Part shown: positions 32,366 through 42,043 of the stretch, in pieces
Layout: every line of letters starts with the position of its first letter
Position numbering within the stretch: the stretch's first letter is position 1
Source of the DNA: Oscillospiraceae bacterium
Lineage (GTDB): Bacteria; Bacillota; Clostridia; Oscillospirales; CAG-272
Assembly (NCBI GenBank): GCA_015063905.1
Contig: SVTF01000001.1
Span: forward strand, 57,431-121,430
Length of the DNA: 64,000 nt
Direction: 5' to 3'
Position numbers and translations under genes: made by a program
The notes under the pieces: generated by a model
Database searches by the model: none
What the model was told of the DNA's origin: nothing
What the model saw: only the letters and a program-made list of their open reading frames with translations

Positions 32366-33679
32366 CTATTGTGTTTTACATAGCTTTGATGCGATAAATT
32401 TCGCCATCAATTCTCTGCCCTTTGCGTTTGGATGTGTACCGTCCGTATTGGAAAAATATTCTGTTCTATTGAGCTTATTTATTCCAAGCTCATAATAGTT
32501 ATCTATGTATGCAAGACCGTATTCTTCGGATATCTCCTTTGTCCTAGCCACAAAATCGGTAAGAATAAATTTTCCAACTTTTTTCGTGTCAGAATCTTCA
32601 ATAAAACCGCCTTCACTGTCTACCCAAAATCGGTAAGTCTGAGAACATACATAGATCTGTATATTCGGATATGCCTCGAGTATAGTTTCTATACTATATC
32701 TCATTGCACCGCCAAATTTGGTAACGTCATAAGGGTCATCACTGTTTTCAAGCGATTTCCAACCCGTAAAATCGTTTGTTCCGTAAGAAATAGTTATTAT
32801 GTCGACCTTTGAAAAGTCAATTGATTTCAAGGTGGCTAATGCTTCATCAAAATACCAAGGCAATTCTATATCTGCATTCATATCAAGCGCAGAATCCTGA
32901 ACCGAATAATCATTGTTAGCTACGGCATAGGCAAGCCTATACATACAAAATGCATCGTAATTATCCAGAGAATGCGATGCCATTCTGCATCCGCCAAAGC
33001 CACAGTTATAGACGGTAGCGCCTGTATAACTTGCTAAAAATGCCGATATACTGTCTTCGCCCCGATAGTTGCCAAATATGCTATCACCAAAATTGACAAC
33101 AACTTTGTTTTCTAATAACGATGACGGCAGATCACTTGCTTCTTCCTCGGTGGTGGTTTCTTCCGCCGTGGTAGTTTCTTCCACCGTGGTGGTTTCTTCC
33201 GCCGTGGTAGTTTCTTCCACGGTGGTAGTTTCTTCCACGGTGGTAGTTTCTTCCGCCGTGGCAGTTTCTTCCACAGTGGTAGTTTCTTCCACAGTGGTAG
33301 TTTCTTCCACGGTGGTAGTTTCTTCGACAGTTGCCGTTTCTTCCACAGTGGTTGTTTCTTCGACAGTTGTCGTTTCTTCCACAGTGGTTGTTTCTTCGAC
33401 AGTTGTCGTTTCTTCCACAGTGGTTGTTTCTTCCACAGTTGTCATTTCTTCAACCGTGGTGGTTTCTTCTGCCGTGGCGGTTTCTTCGACTGTGGTGGTT
33501 TCTTCGACTATGGTTGTTTCCTCAACCGTGGTTATTATTTCAACATTTATAGTTTTATCGTTAGTTTTTGCCGAGGTAGTAGTTTCAGTCTGTGTTTCAT
33601 TTGCGCTGTTACACGCAGAGAAAATGGGTAAAACAAGAGCCAAGACCAGAACAAGTGCTACAAGAGGTATTCTTCTCAT
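32366..33679 (-). CDS. Putative lipoprotein: Thr/Glu-repeat stalk plus SGNH/GDSL hydrolase domain
   Basis: Lipobox-like 'LPIFSAC'; repeated TTVEET; SGNH blocks 'VNFGDSIFG', 'ISYGTNDF', 'DGTHPNAKG'. Start chosen at MRRIPL. Confidence 0.88.
   Translation of the reverse strand: MRRIPLVALVLVLALVLPIFSACNSANETQTETTTSAKTNDKTINVEIITTVEETTIVEETTTVEETATAEETTTVEEMTTVEETTTVEETTTVEETTTVEETTTVEETTTVEETATVEETTTVEETTTVEETTTVEETATAEETTTVEETTTVEETTTAEETTTVEETTTAEETTTEEEASDLPSSLLENKVVVNFGDSIFGNYRGEDSISAFLASYTGATVYNCGFGGCRMASHSLDNYDAFCMYRLAYAVANNDYSVQDSALDMNADIELPWYFDEALATLKSIDFSKVDIITISYGTNDFTGWKSLENSDDPYDVTKFGGAMRYSIETILEAYPNIQIYVCSQTYRFWVDSEGGFIEDSDTKKVGKFILTDFVARTKEISEEYGLAYIDNYYELGINKLNRTEYFSNTDGTHPNAKGRELMAKFIASKLCKTQ
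33145..33550 (-). repeat. Degenerate 18-bp tandem repeat encoding (V/A)EETTT
   Basis: About 20 direct units of gaaactaccacggtggaa-type on the minus strand. Confidence 0.9.
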
Positions 33680-33746
33680 TGTTATCTCCCTCCAAAAAAT
33701 GCGTGACTTGATTATAGCACTTTGATCTTCGTTTGTCAAGAAAATT

Positions 33747-33776
33747 ATCACCCCTCCGCATAGGAGGGGTGATATT
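33747..33776 (-). terminator. Intrinsic terminator of the LRR lipoprotein gene
   Basis: atcacccctcc gcat aggaggggtgat, T-rich on the downstream (minus) side. Confidence 0.7.
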
Positions 33777-33782
33777 GCTTTA

Positions 33783-36700
33783 TTATTCTTCGGGAACGTA
33801 GTTATACGTCATCGTGAGGTGATAATAGTCGCCTACATTTCTTATAAGCTCATCCCATTCTTGTTGCGTTCCCTCATAGTAGATGTGGGAGAAGGTGCCG
33901 TAATCCGACAGATACGTATAGAAACCTCTGTCTCCTATATAGGTCACACTCTTTGGCAGTATCACGCTCTCAAGGCTCTCACACTGCACAAACGCATTGC
34001 CTGAAACAAATTTTGTACCACTATTTACCTTACACGAGATTATTGCCGTATCCTTTGCCTTTACGAGCACAAGATAAGGATTCTGTTCGTTTCCAAGATA
34101 ATAGCCGTTGTCATATGCGTTAAGCTCAAGACTTGTACAACCCATAAACGCTCCATCGGCAATGCTTGTAACACTGTTCGGGATAGTTAGACTCGCAAGG
34201 CTTGTGCAATTCACAAACGCACAGGTTTTGATAGTTGTAACACCTGTGGGAATGGTCAAGCTCTTAAGACTTGTGCAATCGGCAAAGGCGTGCTCTCCAA
34301 TGCTGGTTATGCCGTCGGGCAGATCTATGCTTTCAAGAGCGTAACAACCGCTGAACGTGCTACCGTTTATTACGGTCACACCGTTTGGAATGTTTATGTT
34401 CTTAAGATTTTCGCATGCGCAGAATGCGTCAGCCTCTATACTCGTTACGCCATCTGGAAGGACTATAGTTTCAAGATAGCTACAACCGTAGAACGCGTAT
34501 CTTCCAATTGTTGTAACGTCGCTTGGAACAGTAAAGCTATTTGCTGTTTTTGCTATCGGGTAGTATACCAACGTTTTGCCGTCCTTGGTATAAAGGATCC
34601 CGTCCACCGACTTATAGGCTGAATTGTTAGCGTCAACCGTTACACTCTCAAGGCTATTACAAAGATTGAACGCACCCACTCCAATGTCGGTTACGCCCGA
34701 GCCTATAGTTATGCTTGTAATTCCGTTGCAAGAAAGGAATGCCCAATCTTCTACAGTAATAACCGAGTTGGGAATAGTCACGCTCTTAAGGCTTGAACAA
34801 CCTTCAAATGCATCTGTGCCAATACTTTCAACACTATCGGGGATGGTTATCGTTTCAAGCTCTTTACACCACAAGAACGCGTTCGCGCCAATGTTTTTCA
34901 GTTTGCTATTCTCTGCAAAAGATACACTTGCAAGGCTAATGCAATTCTGGAATGCGCGTTCACCGATGCTTTCAACGCTTGCGGAAATACTTATGCTAGC
35001 TAGATTTTGGCAACTGTAAAACGCGTCCTTACCAATGCTCTTGACACCCTCGGGAATCGTTACAGTATTAATATATCTGCAATTATTGAATGCATAATCG
35101 GGAATGCTTTGTATTCCTGACGGAAGAACGAGATCGGTAATCAGCGTACCGTTGAGATACAACTCGCCGCTTCCCATTCCCATTGGTGTGGATGTGTCAT
35201 TCGCAAACGATATACCGCACCAAGCCGAAAGATCACTGATATACACCTTGCCGGAATAATAAAACCAAAACGCATTCTTATTGACAAACTTTAAGCTCTT
35301 GGGAATAGTTATACTACCCTCGGAGTTTGTGCAATGAGCGAAAGCGTAACATCCTATAGTGACAACACCTTCAGGGATAACTACGTCTTTAAGGTTGCTG
35401 CAGCTCTCGAAAGCCCGATCGTATATGATCTTTGTTGCAGAATTTATCTGACACGATACGATATCCTTGTCCTTTGCTTTCATAAGGATAACGTAATTAT
35501 TCGTCGTGTTTCCGAGATAATATGCGTTGTCGTATTCATATAAATTCAGACTATCACATTTTTGGAAGGCATCCTGACCAACACTTTGGATCTCGTTCGG
35601 TATGTTTATATTCTCAAGCTTTTCGCAATAGGCAAAGGCAGAGTTGTCAATCACCTTTATATTATCAGGAATAACTATGCTCTGAAGACTGTGGCAGTCC
35701 TTGAACATCTCTTTAGTTATACTCGTAATGCCGGTGGGAATATTTACGGTCTTTAAGCTTTTACACATGAAGAATACGGCTCTTCCCATATTTGTAACGC
35801 TATTTGGAATAGACACGTTATCAAGCATTTCACAGTACGAGAACGCACAATCTCCTATGGTTTCCGTTTTGCTTGAAAACGTAACACTTTCAAGACGTTT
35901 GCAATGGATGAATGCCTCTTTTCTGATCTCGACTATACCCTCGGGGATAGCCACTGTTTTGAGCATTGTACAGTCCTCAAACGTTTCCTCGTCAATATAG
36001 GTCATCTTACTTGACAGTGTAACACTTTCAAGCTTATAGCAGCACTTGAATGCGCCGATTCCGACGCTTGTCACGCTGTTTGGAATAACCACGCTCAAAA
36101 GCTCCTTGCAGTTAAAGAAAGCATGCTTTCCTATGCTTGTGACGGACTCCGGTATATCTATTTCGGTAATACCCCAGCAGTTATAGAATCCGCCCTCATC
36201 TATGGTAGTCACGCTATTAGGAATGATGATCTCGTTGATAAACGCCGCGTCGTGGAATGCGTAAAAGCCAACAGTGGTAACGCCTTGAGGAATGGAAAAC
36301 GAAGCAGACGTTGTTCCCGTTCTGCACGTAGGATATTTGATCAAAGTTTTACCGTCCTTTGAATAAAGCACGCCCGATACAGCTTTATACGCTGCATTTT
36401 GCTCGTCAACCGTTATAGTTTCAAGTCGCTTGCAATTGCTGAACGCATGATTGCCTATACTGCTTACGGATGCGGGCAGATGTATCTCTGTTATGTATTC
36501 ACAATAGAAGAATGCACCTACACCTATATTTGTTACAGTATTGGGGATAGAAACCGAAACAATATCGGATTCATAAAAGAATGCCTCATCGCCTATCGCG
36601 GTTACGGGCAAGCCCTTATATGTTGCGGGAATGACTATGTCAGCCGAGGTGCACGTTCCGATTCCCGTTACTGACCAGGATTCTCCGGCCTCGTTTAGAG

Positions 36701-37169
36701 TATACTCCAATTCCTCAACTTCCACCTTCTCTGTTTCGGTCTCGGTCGTCTCATTGGACGTTGTTTCCTCTGCCGTGGTTGTTTCTTCGACTGTAGTCGT
36801 TTCCTCAACTGTAGTCGTTTCCTCAACTGTAGTCGTTTCCTCAACTGTAGTCGTTTCCTCTGCAGTTGTCGTTTCCTCAACAGTTGTCGTTTCCTCAACA
36901 GTTGTCGTTTCCTCAACAGTTGTCGTTTCCTCAACAGTTGTCGTTTCCTCAACTATAGTCGTTTCCTCTATCGTTGTCGTTTGCTCAACTGTAGTCGTTT
37001 GCTCAACTGTAGTCGTTTCCTCAACTGTAGTCGTTTGTTCGGTAGTTGTGTCTTTATCCTTTTTGGGTTCATCTTGGTCCTTATCATTAGCATTGGGGCT
37101 ACATGCCGCCAAAGCGGGCAGGCACACTGCCAAAACAAGAATAAGCGCTAAAATCGATAACTTTTTCAT
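33783..37169 (-). CDS. Large lipoprotein: Thr/Glu-repeat stalk plus BspA-type leucine-rich repeats
   Basis: Lipobox 'LPALAAC'; TTVEET repeats; many LRR_5-type units such as 'ITIPDSVESIGTDAFEGCSSLKSVTIPNSV'; terminal 'HIYYEGTQQEWDEL'. Confidence 0.93.
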   Translation of the reverse strand: MKKLSILALILVLAVCLPALAACSPNANDKDQDEPKKDKDTTTEQTTTVEETTTVEQTTTVEQTTTIEETTIVEETTTVEETTTVEETTTVEETTTVEETTTAEETTTVEETTTVEETTTVEETTTVEETTTAEETTSNETTETETEKVEVEELEYTLNEAGESWSVTGIGTCTSADIVIPATYKGLPVTAIGDEAFFYESDIVSVSIPNTVTNIGVGAFFYCEYITEIHLPASVSSIGNHAFSNCKRLETITVDEQNAAYKAVSGVLYSKDGKTLIKYPTCRTGTTSASFSIPQGVTTVGFYAFHDAAFINEIIIPNSVTTIDEGGFYNCWGITEIDIPESVTSIGKHAFFNCKELLSVVIPNSVTSVGIGAFKCCYKLESVTLSSKMTYIDEETFEDCTMLKTVAIPEGIVEIRKEAFIHCKRLESVTFSSKTETIGDCAFSYCEMLDNVSIPNSVTNMGRAVFFMCKSLKTVNIPTGITSITKEMFKDCHSLQSIVIPDNIKVIDNSAFAYCEKLENINIPNEIQSVGQDAFQKCDSLNLYEYDNAYYLGNTTNNYVILMKAKDKDIVSCQINSATKIIYDRAFESCSNLKDVVIPEGVVTIGCYAFAHCTNSEGSITIPKSLKFVNKNAFWFYYSGKVYISDLSAWCGISFANDTSTPMGMGSGELYLNGTLITDLVLPSGIQSIPDYAFNNCRYINTVTIPEGVKSIGKDAFYSCQNLASISISASVESIGERAFQNCISLASVSFAENSKLKNIGANAFLWCKELETITIPDSVESIGTDAFEGCSSLKSVTIPNSVITVEDWAFLSCNGITSITIGSGVTDIGVGAFNLCNSLESVTVDANNSAYKSVDGILYTKDGKTLVYYPIAKTANSFTVPSDVTTIGRYAFYGCSYLETIVLPDGVTSIEADAFCACENLKNINIPNGVTVINGSTFSGCYALESIDLPDGITSIGEHAFADCTSLKSLTIPTGVTTIKTCAFVNCTSLASLTIPNSVTSIADGAFMGCTSLELNAYDNGYYLGNEQNPYLVLVKAKDTAIISCKVNSGTKFVSGNAFVQCESLESVILPKSVTYIGDRGFYTYLSDYGTFSHIYYEGTQQEWDELIRNVGDYYHLTMTYNYVPEE
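36765..37060 (-). repeat. Degenerate 18-bp tandem repeat encoding VEETTT
   Basis: Direct units of gaaacgactacagttgag-type on the minus strand. Confidence 0.88.
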
Positions 37170-37415
37170 TTCTTTTCCTCCTTAAAATGAAAAAACGGAT
37201 GCACAGCTCAAGTCAAGTGCAAAAATGTTCGTTTTGATTGCGGAAACAAACATTTATTGTTTAGAAACGAGTACGTATTCTATCAAACAATAAAAACTCC
37301 ATTTTGAAAGCTCAAATGATATTTATGCCGTAGCTAAATTATAGCATCTATTCATCATTTTGTCAACATTTGGAACTGTGTTTATTGGTGGCGAAAGCCA
37401 GCCTTTTCCAACAAA

Positions 37416-37446
37416 AAACACCTCTCCAAAACAGAAAGGTGTTATT
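37416..37446 (-). terminator. Probable terminator downstream of coaD
   Basis: Minus strand aacacctttct gtttt ggagaggtgttttttg. Confidence 0.6.
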
Positions 37447-37449
37447 ATT

Positions 37450-37959
37450 TTATGATATGTTTACGCGCTTTAAATATTCTATCGCTTTTGCCGACAAGAT
37501 TCCGTCAAGCTTTTGATACTCGCCATTTTTCAAGTGCTCACGAACGAGCGTTGAGCTTACCGAAGCCATGGCATCGTCTGCGGGCAAAAACAAAGTTTCC
37601 ACACGGTCGTTGTGCGCCTTGTTCCATTTTGCGTGTATCATTTCGTATTCAAGGTCGGCGACGGTGCGAACGCCCTTTACTATAACGTCGGCGCCAAGCT
37701 CGTCAAAGAGGTCGATAAGCATTCCCGATGATGAAATGACATCGGCGTTCTCTATATGCTCTGTCGAAAGCCTTACAAGCTCAAGTCTTGCGCCCATATC
37801 AAACATATACGTTTTGGAGCAAAGCGTTTTATCATGCTTTGATGAGTCGTTGTTCATAACGGCGACGATAACGCGATCAAACTTTTGCGCCGCGCGTTCT
37901 ATAACGTTTACGTGTCCCAGCGTTATGGGATCAAAGCTTCCCGGAATAAGAGCTATCAT
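37450..37959 (-). CDS. coaD: Phosphopantetheine adenylyltransferase
   Basis: MIALIPGSFDPITLGHVNVIERAAQKFDRVIVAVMNN; 'KGVRTVADLEYE'. Confidence 0.97.
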   Translation of the reverse strand: MIALIPGSFDPITLGHVNVIERAAQKFDRVIVAVMNNDSSKHDKTLCSKTYMFDMGARLELVRLSTEHIENADVISSSGMLIDLFDELGADVIVKGVRTVADLEYEMIHAKWNKAHNDRVETLFLPADDAMASVSSTLVREHLKNGEYQKLDGILSAKAIEYLKRVNIS

Positions 37960-38528
37960 AATTCTGTCTCCTTTTTCGGCGTCAGTACCGTTACGTGCGC
38001 AACACCGTATTTTGCAGTTTTCAAAATCTCAAATTTGTTCTTCAGCTCGGGCATTTTTTGGAAAATGTCCGCTTCCTCGCTCTCGCAAACGATGACCGAG
38101 GTGGTTTTTATCATTTTTGCTTCAAGCAAAGCCGACAAGGTAGGCGCGACCAGTCGCTCGGCATAAGGCGGATCGATAAACACAACGTCAAAGCATTCTC
38201 TGCCACTCACGGCCTTAATATAGTCCTCTGCCTTGGCGCAAAGCACACGGCAGCAGTCAGAAAGACGTGTTTTCTCAATATTCCTTTTTATCACGGAAAC
38301 CGCATCCTTGGAGCTATCAATAAACGTTGCGCTCTGCGCTCCTCTTGATACAGCTTCAAGCCCCATCTGTCCCGATCCCGCATAAATATCAAGCACGCGT
38401 CTGCCCTCTATATCGAATTGCAACATGGAAAAAACGGCTTCCTTGGCTCTTTCGCTTGTTGGTCGGGTATTGTCACCCGCAAGAGTATCAAGTCTGATCC
38501 CACGCGCCTTGCCCGTTATTATTCTCAT
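37956..38528 (-). CDS. rsmD: 16S rRNA (guanine(966)-N2)-methyltransferase
   Basis: MRIITGKARGIRLDTLAGDNTRPTSERAKEAVFSML; 'FIDPPYAE'; 4-bp overlap with coaD. Confidence 0.95.
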   Translation of the reverse strand: MRIITGKARGIRLDTLAGDNTRPTSERAKEAVFSMLQFDIEGRRVLDIYAGSGQMGLEAVSRGAQSATFIDSSKDAVSVIKRNIEKTRLSDCCRVLCAKAEDYIKAVSGRECFDVVFIDPPYAERLVAPTLSALLEAKMIKTTSVIVCESEEADIFQKMPELKNKFEILKTAKYGVAHVTVLTPKKETEL

Positions 38529-38544
38529 CATTATTCTGTACCTT

Positions 38545-40386
38545 TTATTTCTCTTCATTAAAGTATTCCACAATGCTTTCGGCATCCTTGCGGCTTATTC
38601 CCTTTATTGCTGCAAGCTGCTCTACGGACGCGCTCTTTACTGCCGAATATCCACCCAATGCTTTTAGCAAAAGCTTTGCCTTGGAGTCTCCGATGCCCGT
38701 TATCTTTGTGAGCGACGACTTTGTCAGAGTTTTGCGCTTGGCATTGCTCATTTTGGATACGGTATAGCGGTGTACCTCCTCCTGTATCTTATAGATAAAC
38801 ACAAACACCGCGTTCTCGCGGGCTATGCTTATCTCCTCGCTCTCGGTACACAGCGCGCGCGTTTTATGGAAATCGTCCTTGACCATACCAAACACGGGAA
38901 CGTCTATCTCAAGATCTCTCAAAAGATCGCGCACCACGGAAACGTGTCCCTTACCTCCGTCGAGCAATATCAGGTCGGGAAGCTCGGAAAAAGATCCTCC
39001 CTCATCATCAAGATGCGCAAAACGCCTATATATTGCTTCTCTCATGCTGGCGTAATCGTCTGTGCCGTCCGTTATGCTCTTTATTTTGAAACAACGGTAA
39101 TCACGCTTTTTAAAGCTTGTTCCATCCGTTACTATCATTCCCGCGGTTATATGCTCGTGTCCAAGGTTGGATATATCGTACGCTTCTATTCTTGAAGGAT
39201 AGACCTCAAGGCATAAAAGCTCCGCAAGTCTTAACAGTGTCTTTTCGTCCTTTTCCGCCTCGCTCTTGTATGCCCTCGCTTTTTCTTTAGCATTGTCTCG
39301 CACCATGTCGCAAAGAGTCTTCAATTCTCCGCGCTCCGGCGTTCTCAACGAAATTATCCTTGCCGCACGCTCCGATAAGTAATCGGCTACAAGCTCTCTG
39401 TCACCATCCTCAAGCTCAAATGACAACAGTATGCTGCGAGGTATATATTCCCTTACGTTATACAGCTCACATAAAAAAGCCGTGATGTTGCTCTCGTCTA
39501 TTATCCTGTCCGCGCCAAAGACGTATTCCGCCTTATCACTGACAGCACCGTCACGTATGAAAAACACGGATATACACGCGCAAAGCTCGTCGCGGTAAAG
39601 CGCAATTACATCATACTCTGTTCCGGGCGCGGCAACGACCTTATGCTTTTGTCCAAGGCGCTCGAGCGCAGATAAGGTATCTCTGTACTTTGCTGCAGTT
39701 TCAAATCTTTCCTGTTCTGCGCACTCATACATTTTGTCCGTTAACTGCCTTTTGACCTCGGAAGTATTTCCCCGCAAAACGTCAACGGCATATCTTATCT
39801 TTTCTGCATATTCCTGCTCAGTTACGTTTCCCGTACAAACTCCGCAGCATCTGCCAAGCTGATAATAAAGGCAAGGTCTTTCCTTTCCTATATCCTTTGG
39901 GAATCTTCTTTTGCAGGTTGGCAATCCGAGTACACCCGAAAGTGTATTTATTACCGAAAAAACAGTTGACGTTCCCGAATAAGGCCCAAAATACCTGCTT
40001 TTATCATTTTGACGCTTGCGGCTCATTACAAGTCGCGGATATTCCTCATCCGTAAGCTTTATATACGGATAGGACTTTGCATCCTTTAGTCTGATATTAT
40101 ATTTAGGAGTGTATTGCTTGATAAGGGTGTTTTCAAGTGAAAGCGCCTCCATTTCCGTGTCGCACAGATAATAATCAAAATCCTTTACCTGCCTGACCAT
40201 ATTGGCAGTTTTGGTATTCTTTTCGCTATTTTGAAAATACTGCGACACGCGGCTCTTCAGCTTGGCAGATTTGCCAACGTATATAACGCTCCCCGCCGCG
40301 TTTTTCATAATATACACACCCGGACGCATAGGCAGGGCGTTGGCTTTATCAAGCAATATTCTGTTTTGAGCTTCTGTGATAGCCAT
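38545..40386 (-). CDS. uvrC: Excinuclease ABC subunit C
   Basis: 'ALPMRPGVYIMKNAAGSVIYVGKSAKLKSRVSQYF', UVR motif, 'YDISNLGHEHITAGMIV', HhH C-terminus. Confidence 0.98.
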   Translation of the reverse strand: MAITEAQNRILLDKANALPMRPGVYIMKNAAGSVIYVGKSAKLKSRVSQYFQNSEKNTKTANMVRQVKDFDYYLCDTEMEALSLENTLIKQYTPKYNIRLKDAKSYPYIKLTDEEYPRLVMSRKRQNDKSRYFGPYSGTSTVFSVINTLSGVLGLPTCKRRFPKDIGKERPCLYYQLGRCCGVCTGNVTEQEYAEKIRYAVDVLRGNTSEVKRQLTDKMYECAEQERFETAAKYRDTLSALERLGQKHKVVAAPGTEYDVIALYRDELCACISVFFIRDGAVSDKAEYVFGADRIIDESNITAFLCELYNVREYIPRSILLSFELEDGDRELVADYLSERAARIISLRTPERGELKTLCDMVRDNAKEKARAYKSEAEKDEKTLLRLAELLCLEVYPSRIEAYDISNLGHEHITAGMIVTDGTSFKKRDYRCFKIKSITDGTDDYASMREAIYRRFAHLDDEGGSFSELPDLILLDGGKGHVSVVRDLLRDLEIDVPVFGMVKDDFHKTRALCTESEEISIARENAVFVFIYKIQEEVHRYTVSKMSNAKRKTLTKSSLTKITGIGDSKAKLLLKALGGYSAVKSASVEQLAAIKGISRKDAESIVEYFNEEK

Positions 40387-40422
40387 CTTATCCCTCCTGC
40401 CATTATTTTGATGTGAAACAAA

Positions 40423-40460
40423 AAACGGGGCTTGTCCCTTTTTCGACTTAGCCCCGTTCT
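40423..40460 (-). terminator. Terminator downstream of the HPr gene
   Basis: aacggggct...agccccgtt inverted repeat. Confidence 0.6.
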
Positions 40461-40474
40461 TTATAATACGGTTA

Positions 40475-40738
40475 TTATTCGTTGAATCCCGAATTTATGA
40501 GAGAAACGAGACCGTCAATTGCCGCATCCTCGTCCTGACCGTCCGCGCTAAGCTTTACGGTCATTCCCTTTGCAATTCCGAGCGAAAGAACTCCGAGAAG
40601 GCTCTTTGCATTAACTCTGCGATCGTCCTTTTCAATAAGTATCGTGCTCTTATAAAAATTAGCCTTCTGGATAAAGAACGTAGCAGGTCTTGCGTGGAGT
40701 CCGCTTGCATTGGTTATTACGATTTCACAAGTTTTCAT
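40475..40738 (-). CDS. ptsH: HPr phosphocarrier protein
   Basis: 'NASGLHARPATFFIQKA' (active-site His) and 'NAKSLLGVLSLGI' (regulatory Ser region). Confidence 0.93.
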   Translation of the reverse strand: MKTCEIVITNASGLHARPATFFIQKANFYKSTILIEKDDRRVNAKSLLGVLSLGIAKGMTVKLSADGQDEDAAIDGLVSLINSGFNE

Positions 40739-40917
40739 ATTATTCCCCTGTCTATATAAATATGTCGCTGAACACAGTTTCGGTTATATTTAGTATACCA
40801 AAAATCCGCGCCAAAATCAAGGGTCAATATTGTATATTTTTCACCACATTTAGCCTCTGTTTTATGGCATAATAGACAATTATTTGCTTCTTTTCAGAGT
40901 CTTGTGCCACGAAAGGC

Positions 40918-41427
40918 TTATTTTGAGTCAATGCTCTTTACCGTCAGAGTGAACACCGCGTCATTCGTATATACATTGATACGGCTTCCAACGGATACGT
41001 TGGTCTCGCCTATCGAATAATATCCCGCGGACTTGACCTTAACGGTCTCGCTGCTCATGGTTATGTATCCGCGCATAGTCACCTTGGTGTAGCTGAGCTT
41101 GTTTGCGGACTTAGAGGGATCTTCTGCATCTTTATCTATCACGTATACAGCCTCGCCATTTGCTTCAGGAGCGTACATATGCCCAAGCAGCTTTCCGCTG
41201 TCAGCAAAATACACTGCGGTTCCCTTGTCAAGATACTGAAGCATGCTGTCATATGCGTCATCACACTCGAACGTTATTACGTATTTACTGCTTACAGGAG
41301 ATGTTTTATTGTTTATTCCCGTGTAAACTCGGTACACCACAGTAGCTATAAGCGCGATCACCAACAGTATTATCAGGACATCAATAACATTGAGTCTGAC
41401 CTTTTTCTTTTTTGTCTTATCACTCAT
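40918..41427 (-). CDS. Single-TM protein, DUF4330-like
   Basis: Lys-rich N-terminus, TM 'VIDVLIILLVIALIATVVYRVY', beta-rich extracytoplasmic domain. Start at MSDKTK. Confidence 0.75.
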   Translation of the reverse strand: MSDKTKKKKVRLNVIDVLIILLVIALIATVVYRVYTGINNKTSPVSSKYVITFECDDAYDSMLQYLDKGTAVYFADSGKLLGHMYAPEANGEAVYVIDKDAEDPSKSANKLSYTKVTMRGYITMSSETVKVKSAGYYSIGETNVSVGSRINVYTNDAVFTLTVKSIDSK

Positions 41428-41428
41428 A

Positions 41429-42034
41429 TTATTTTCCTCCCTTGTTGGATTTTTCAAGCTCTACTACCGTTCCGGCAATCTCCTTTTCGCCGCATCTGAA
41501 AGTAAAGTATGCGCCGACCGCAAGTTTCTCAGAGGAAATATAGTATCCTTCCCCATCCTTATATTTGACACCGTCAACAGCCACTTGGAGAACGAACATC
41601 TTAAGCCCGCCACTCTCCTCTTGGGTTATGGATTTTACCTTTCCAAAATATAAAGTATTACCTTCAACGTCACAATAAAGATCGCCGTTGTTTATCGTTG
41701 CAAAGGACGCAAGATCCTCTCCCGCACAAACGATCTTGTATTCAACGCCTACTCCCTCATAATCGTTGGAATAGTGTGTAAAGAGAAGATATGCTCCCAC
41801 AAGAAGTCCCGCAACAATGGCAAGCATGGCTATACCGACTATCACGTCTACGACTATTGGAAATTTCTTCTTTTTATTGTTTGCGATAGGCGTCATTATC
41901 GTGTTGCCACGAGCCTTTTTACCGCTAAGAAGCTCGGAAACAGCGCCCGCCTGATCAGCATCACTCATCTTTCGGGCATCTGCCATTTTAAGCTTTTTTT
42001 CTTCTGTGTCTATCTTTTTGAATTCTGACATCAT
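41429..42034 (-). CDS. Single-TM protein, DUF4330-like (divergent paralogue of the adjacent gene)
   Basis: TM 'VVDVIVGIAMLAIVAGLLVGAYLLF' and a C-terminal 'GYYISSEKLAVGAYFTFRCGEKEIAGTVVEL' resembling 'GYYSIGETNVSVGSRINVYTNDAVFTLTVKSI' of the neighbour. Confidence 0.65.
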   Translation of the reverse strand: MMSEFKKIDTEEKKLKMADARKMSDADQAGAVSELLSGKKARGNTIMTPIANNKKKKFPIVVDVIVGIAMLAIVAGLLVGAYLLFTHYSNDYEGVGVEYKIVCAGEDLASFATINNGDLYCDVEGNTLYFGKVKSITQEESGGLKMFVLQVAVDGVKYKDGEGYYISSEKLAVGAYFTFRCGEKEIAGTVVELEKSNKGGK

Positions 42035-42043
42035 ATATCTCCG

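Noticed and set aside
33069-33725. Plus-strand ORF of STVVVS repeats (and 36631..37185, and minus-strand 36695..36952 with RKRQLL repeats)
   Set aside because: Antisense or out-of-frame readings of the 18-bp repeat arrays. The lipobox plus in-frame SGNH or LRR domain identifies the true frame.
33145-37060. Possible CRISPR arrays
   Set aside because: Repeats are contiguous 18-bp coding units with no unique spacers and no cas genes.
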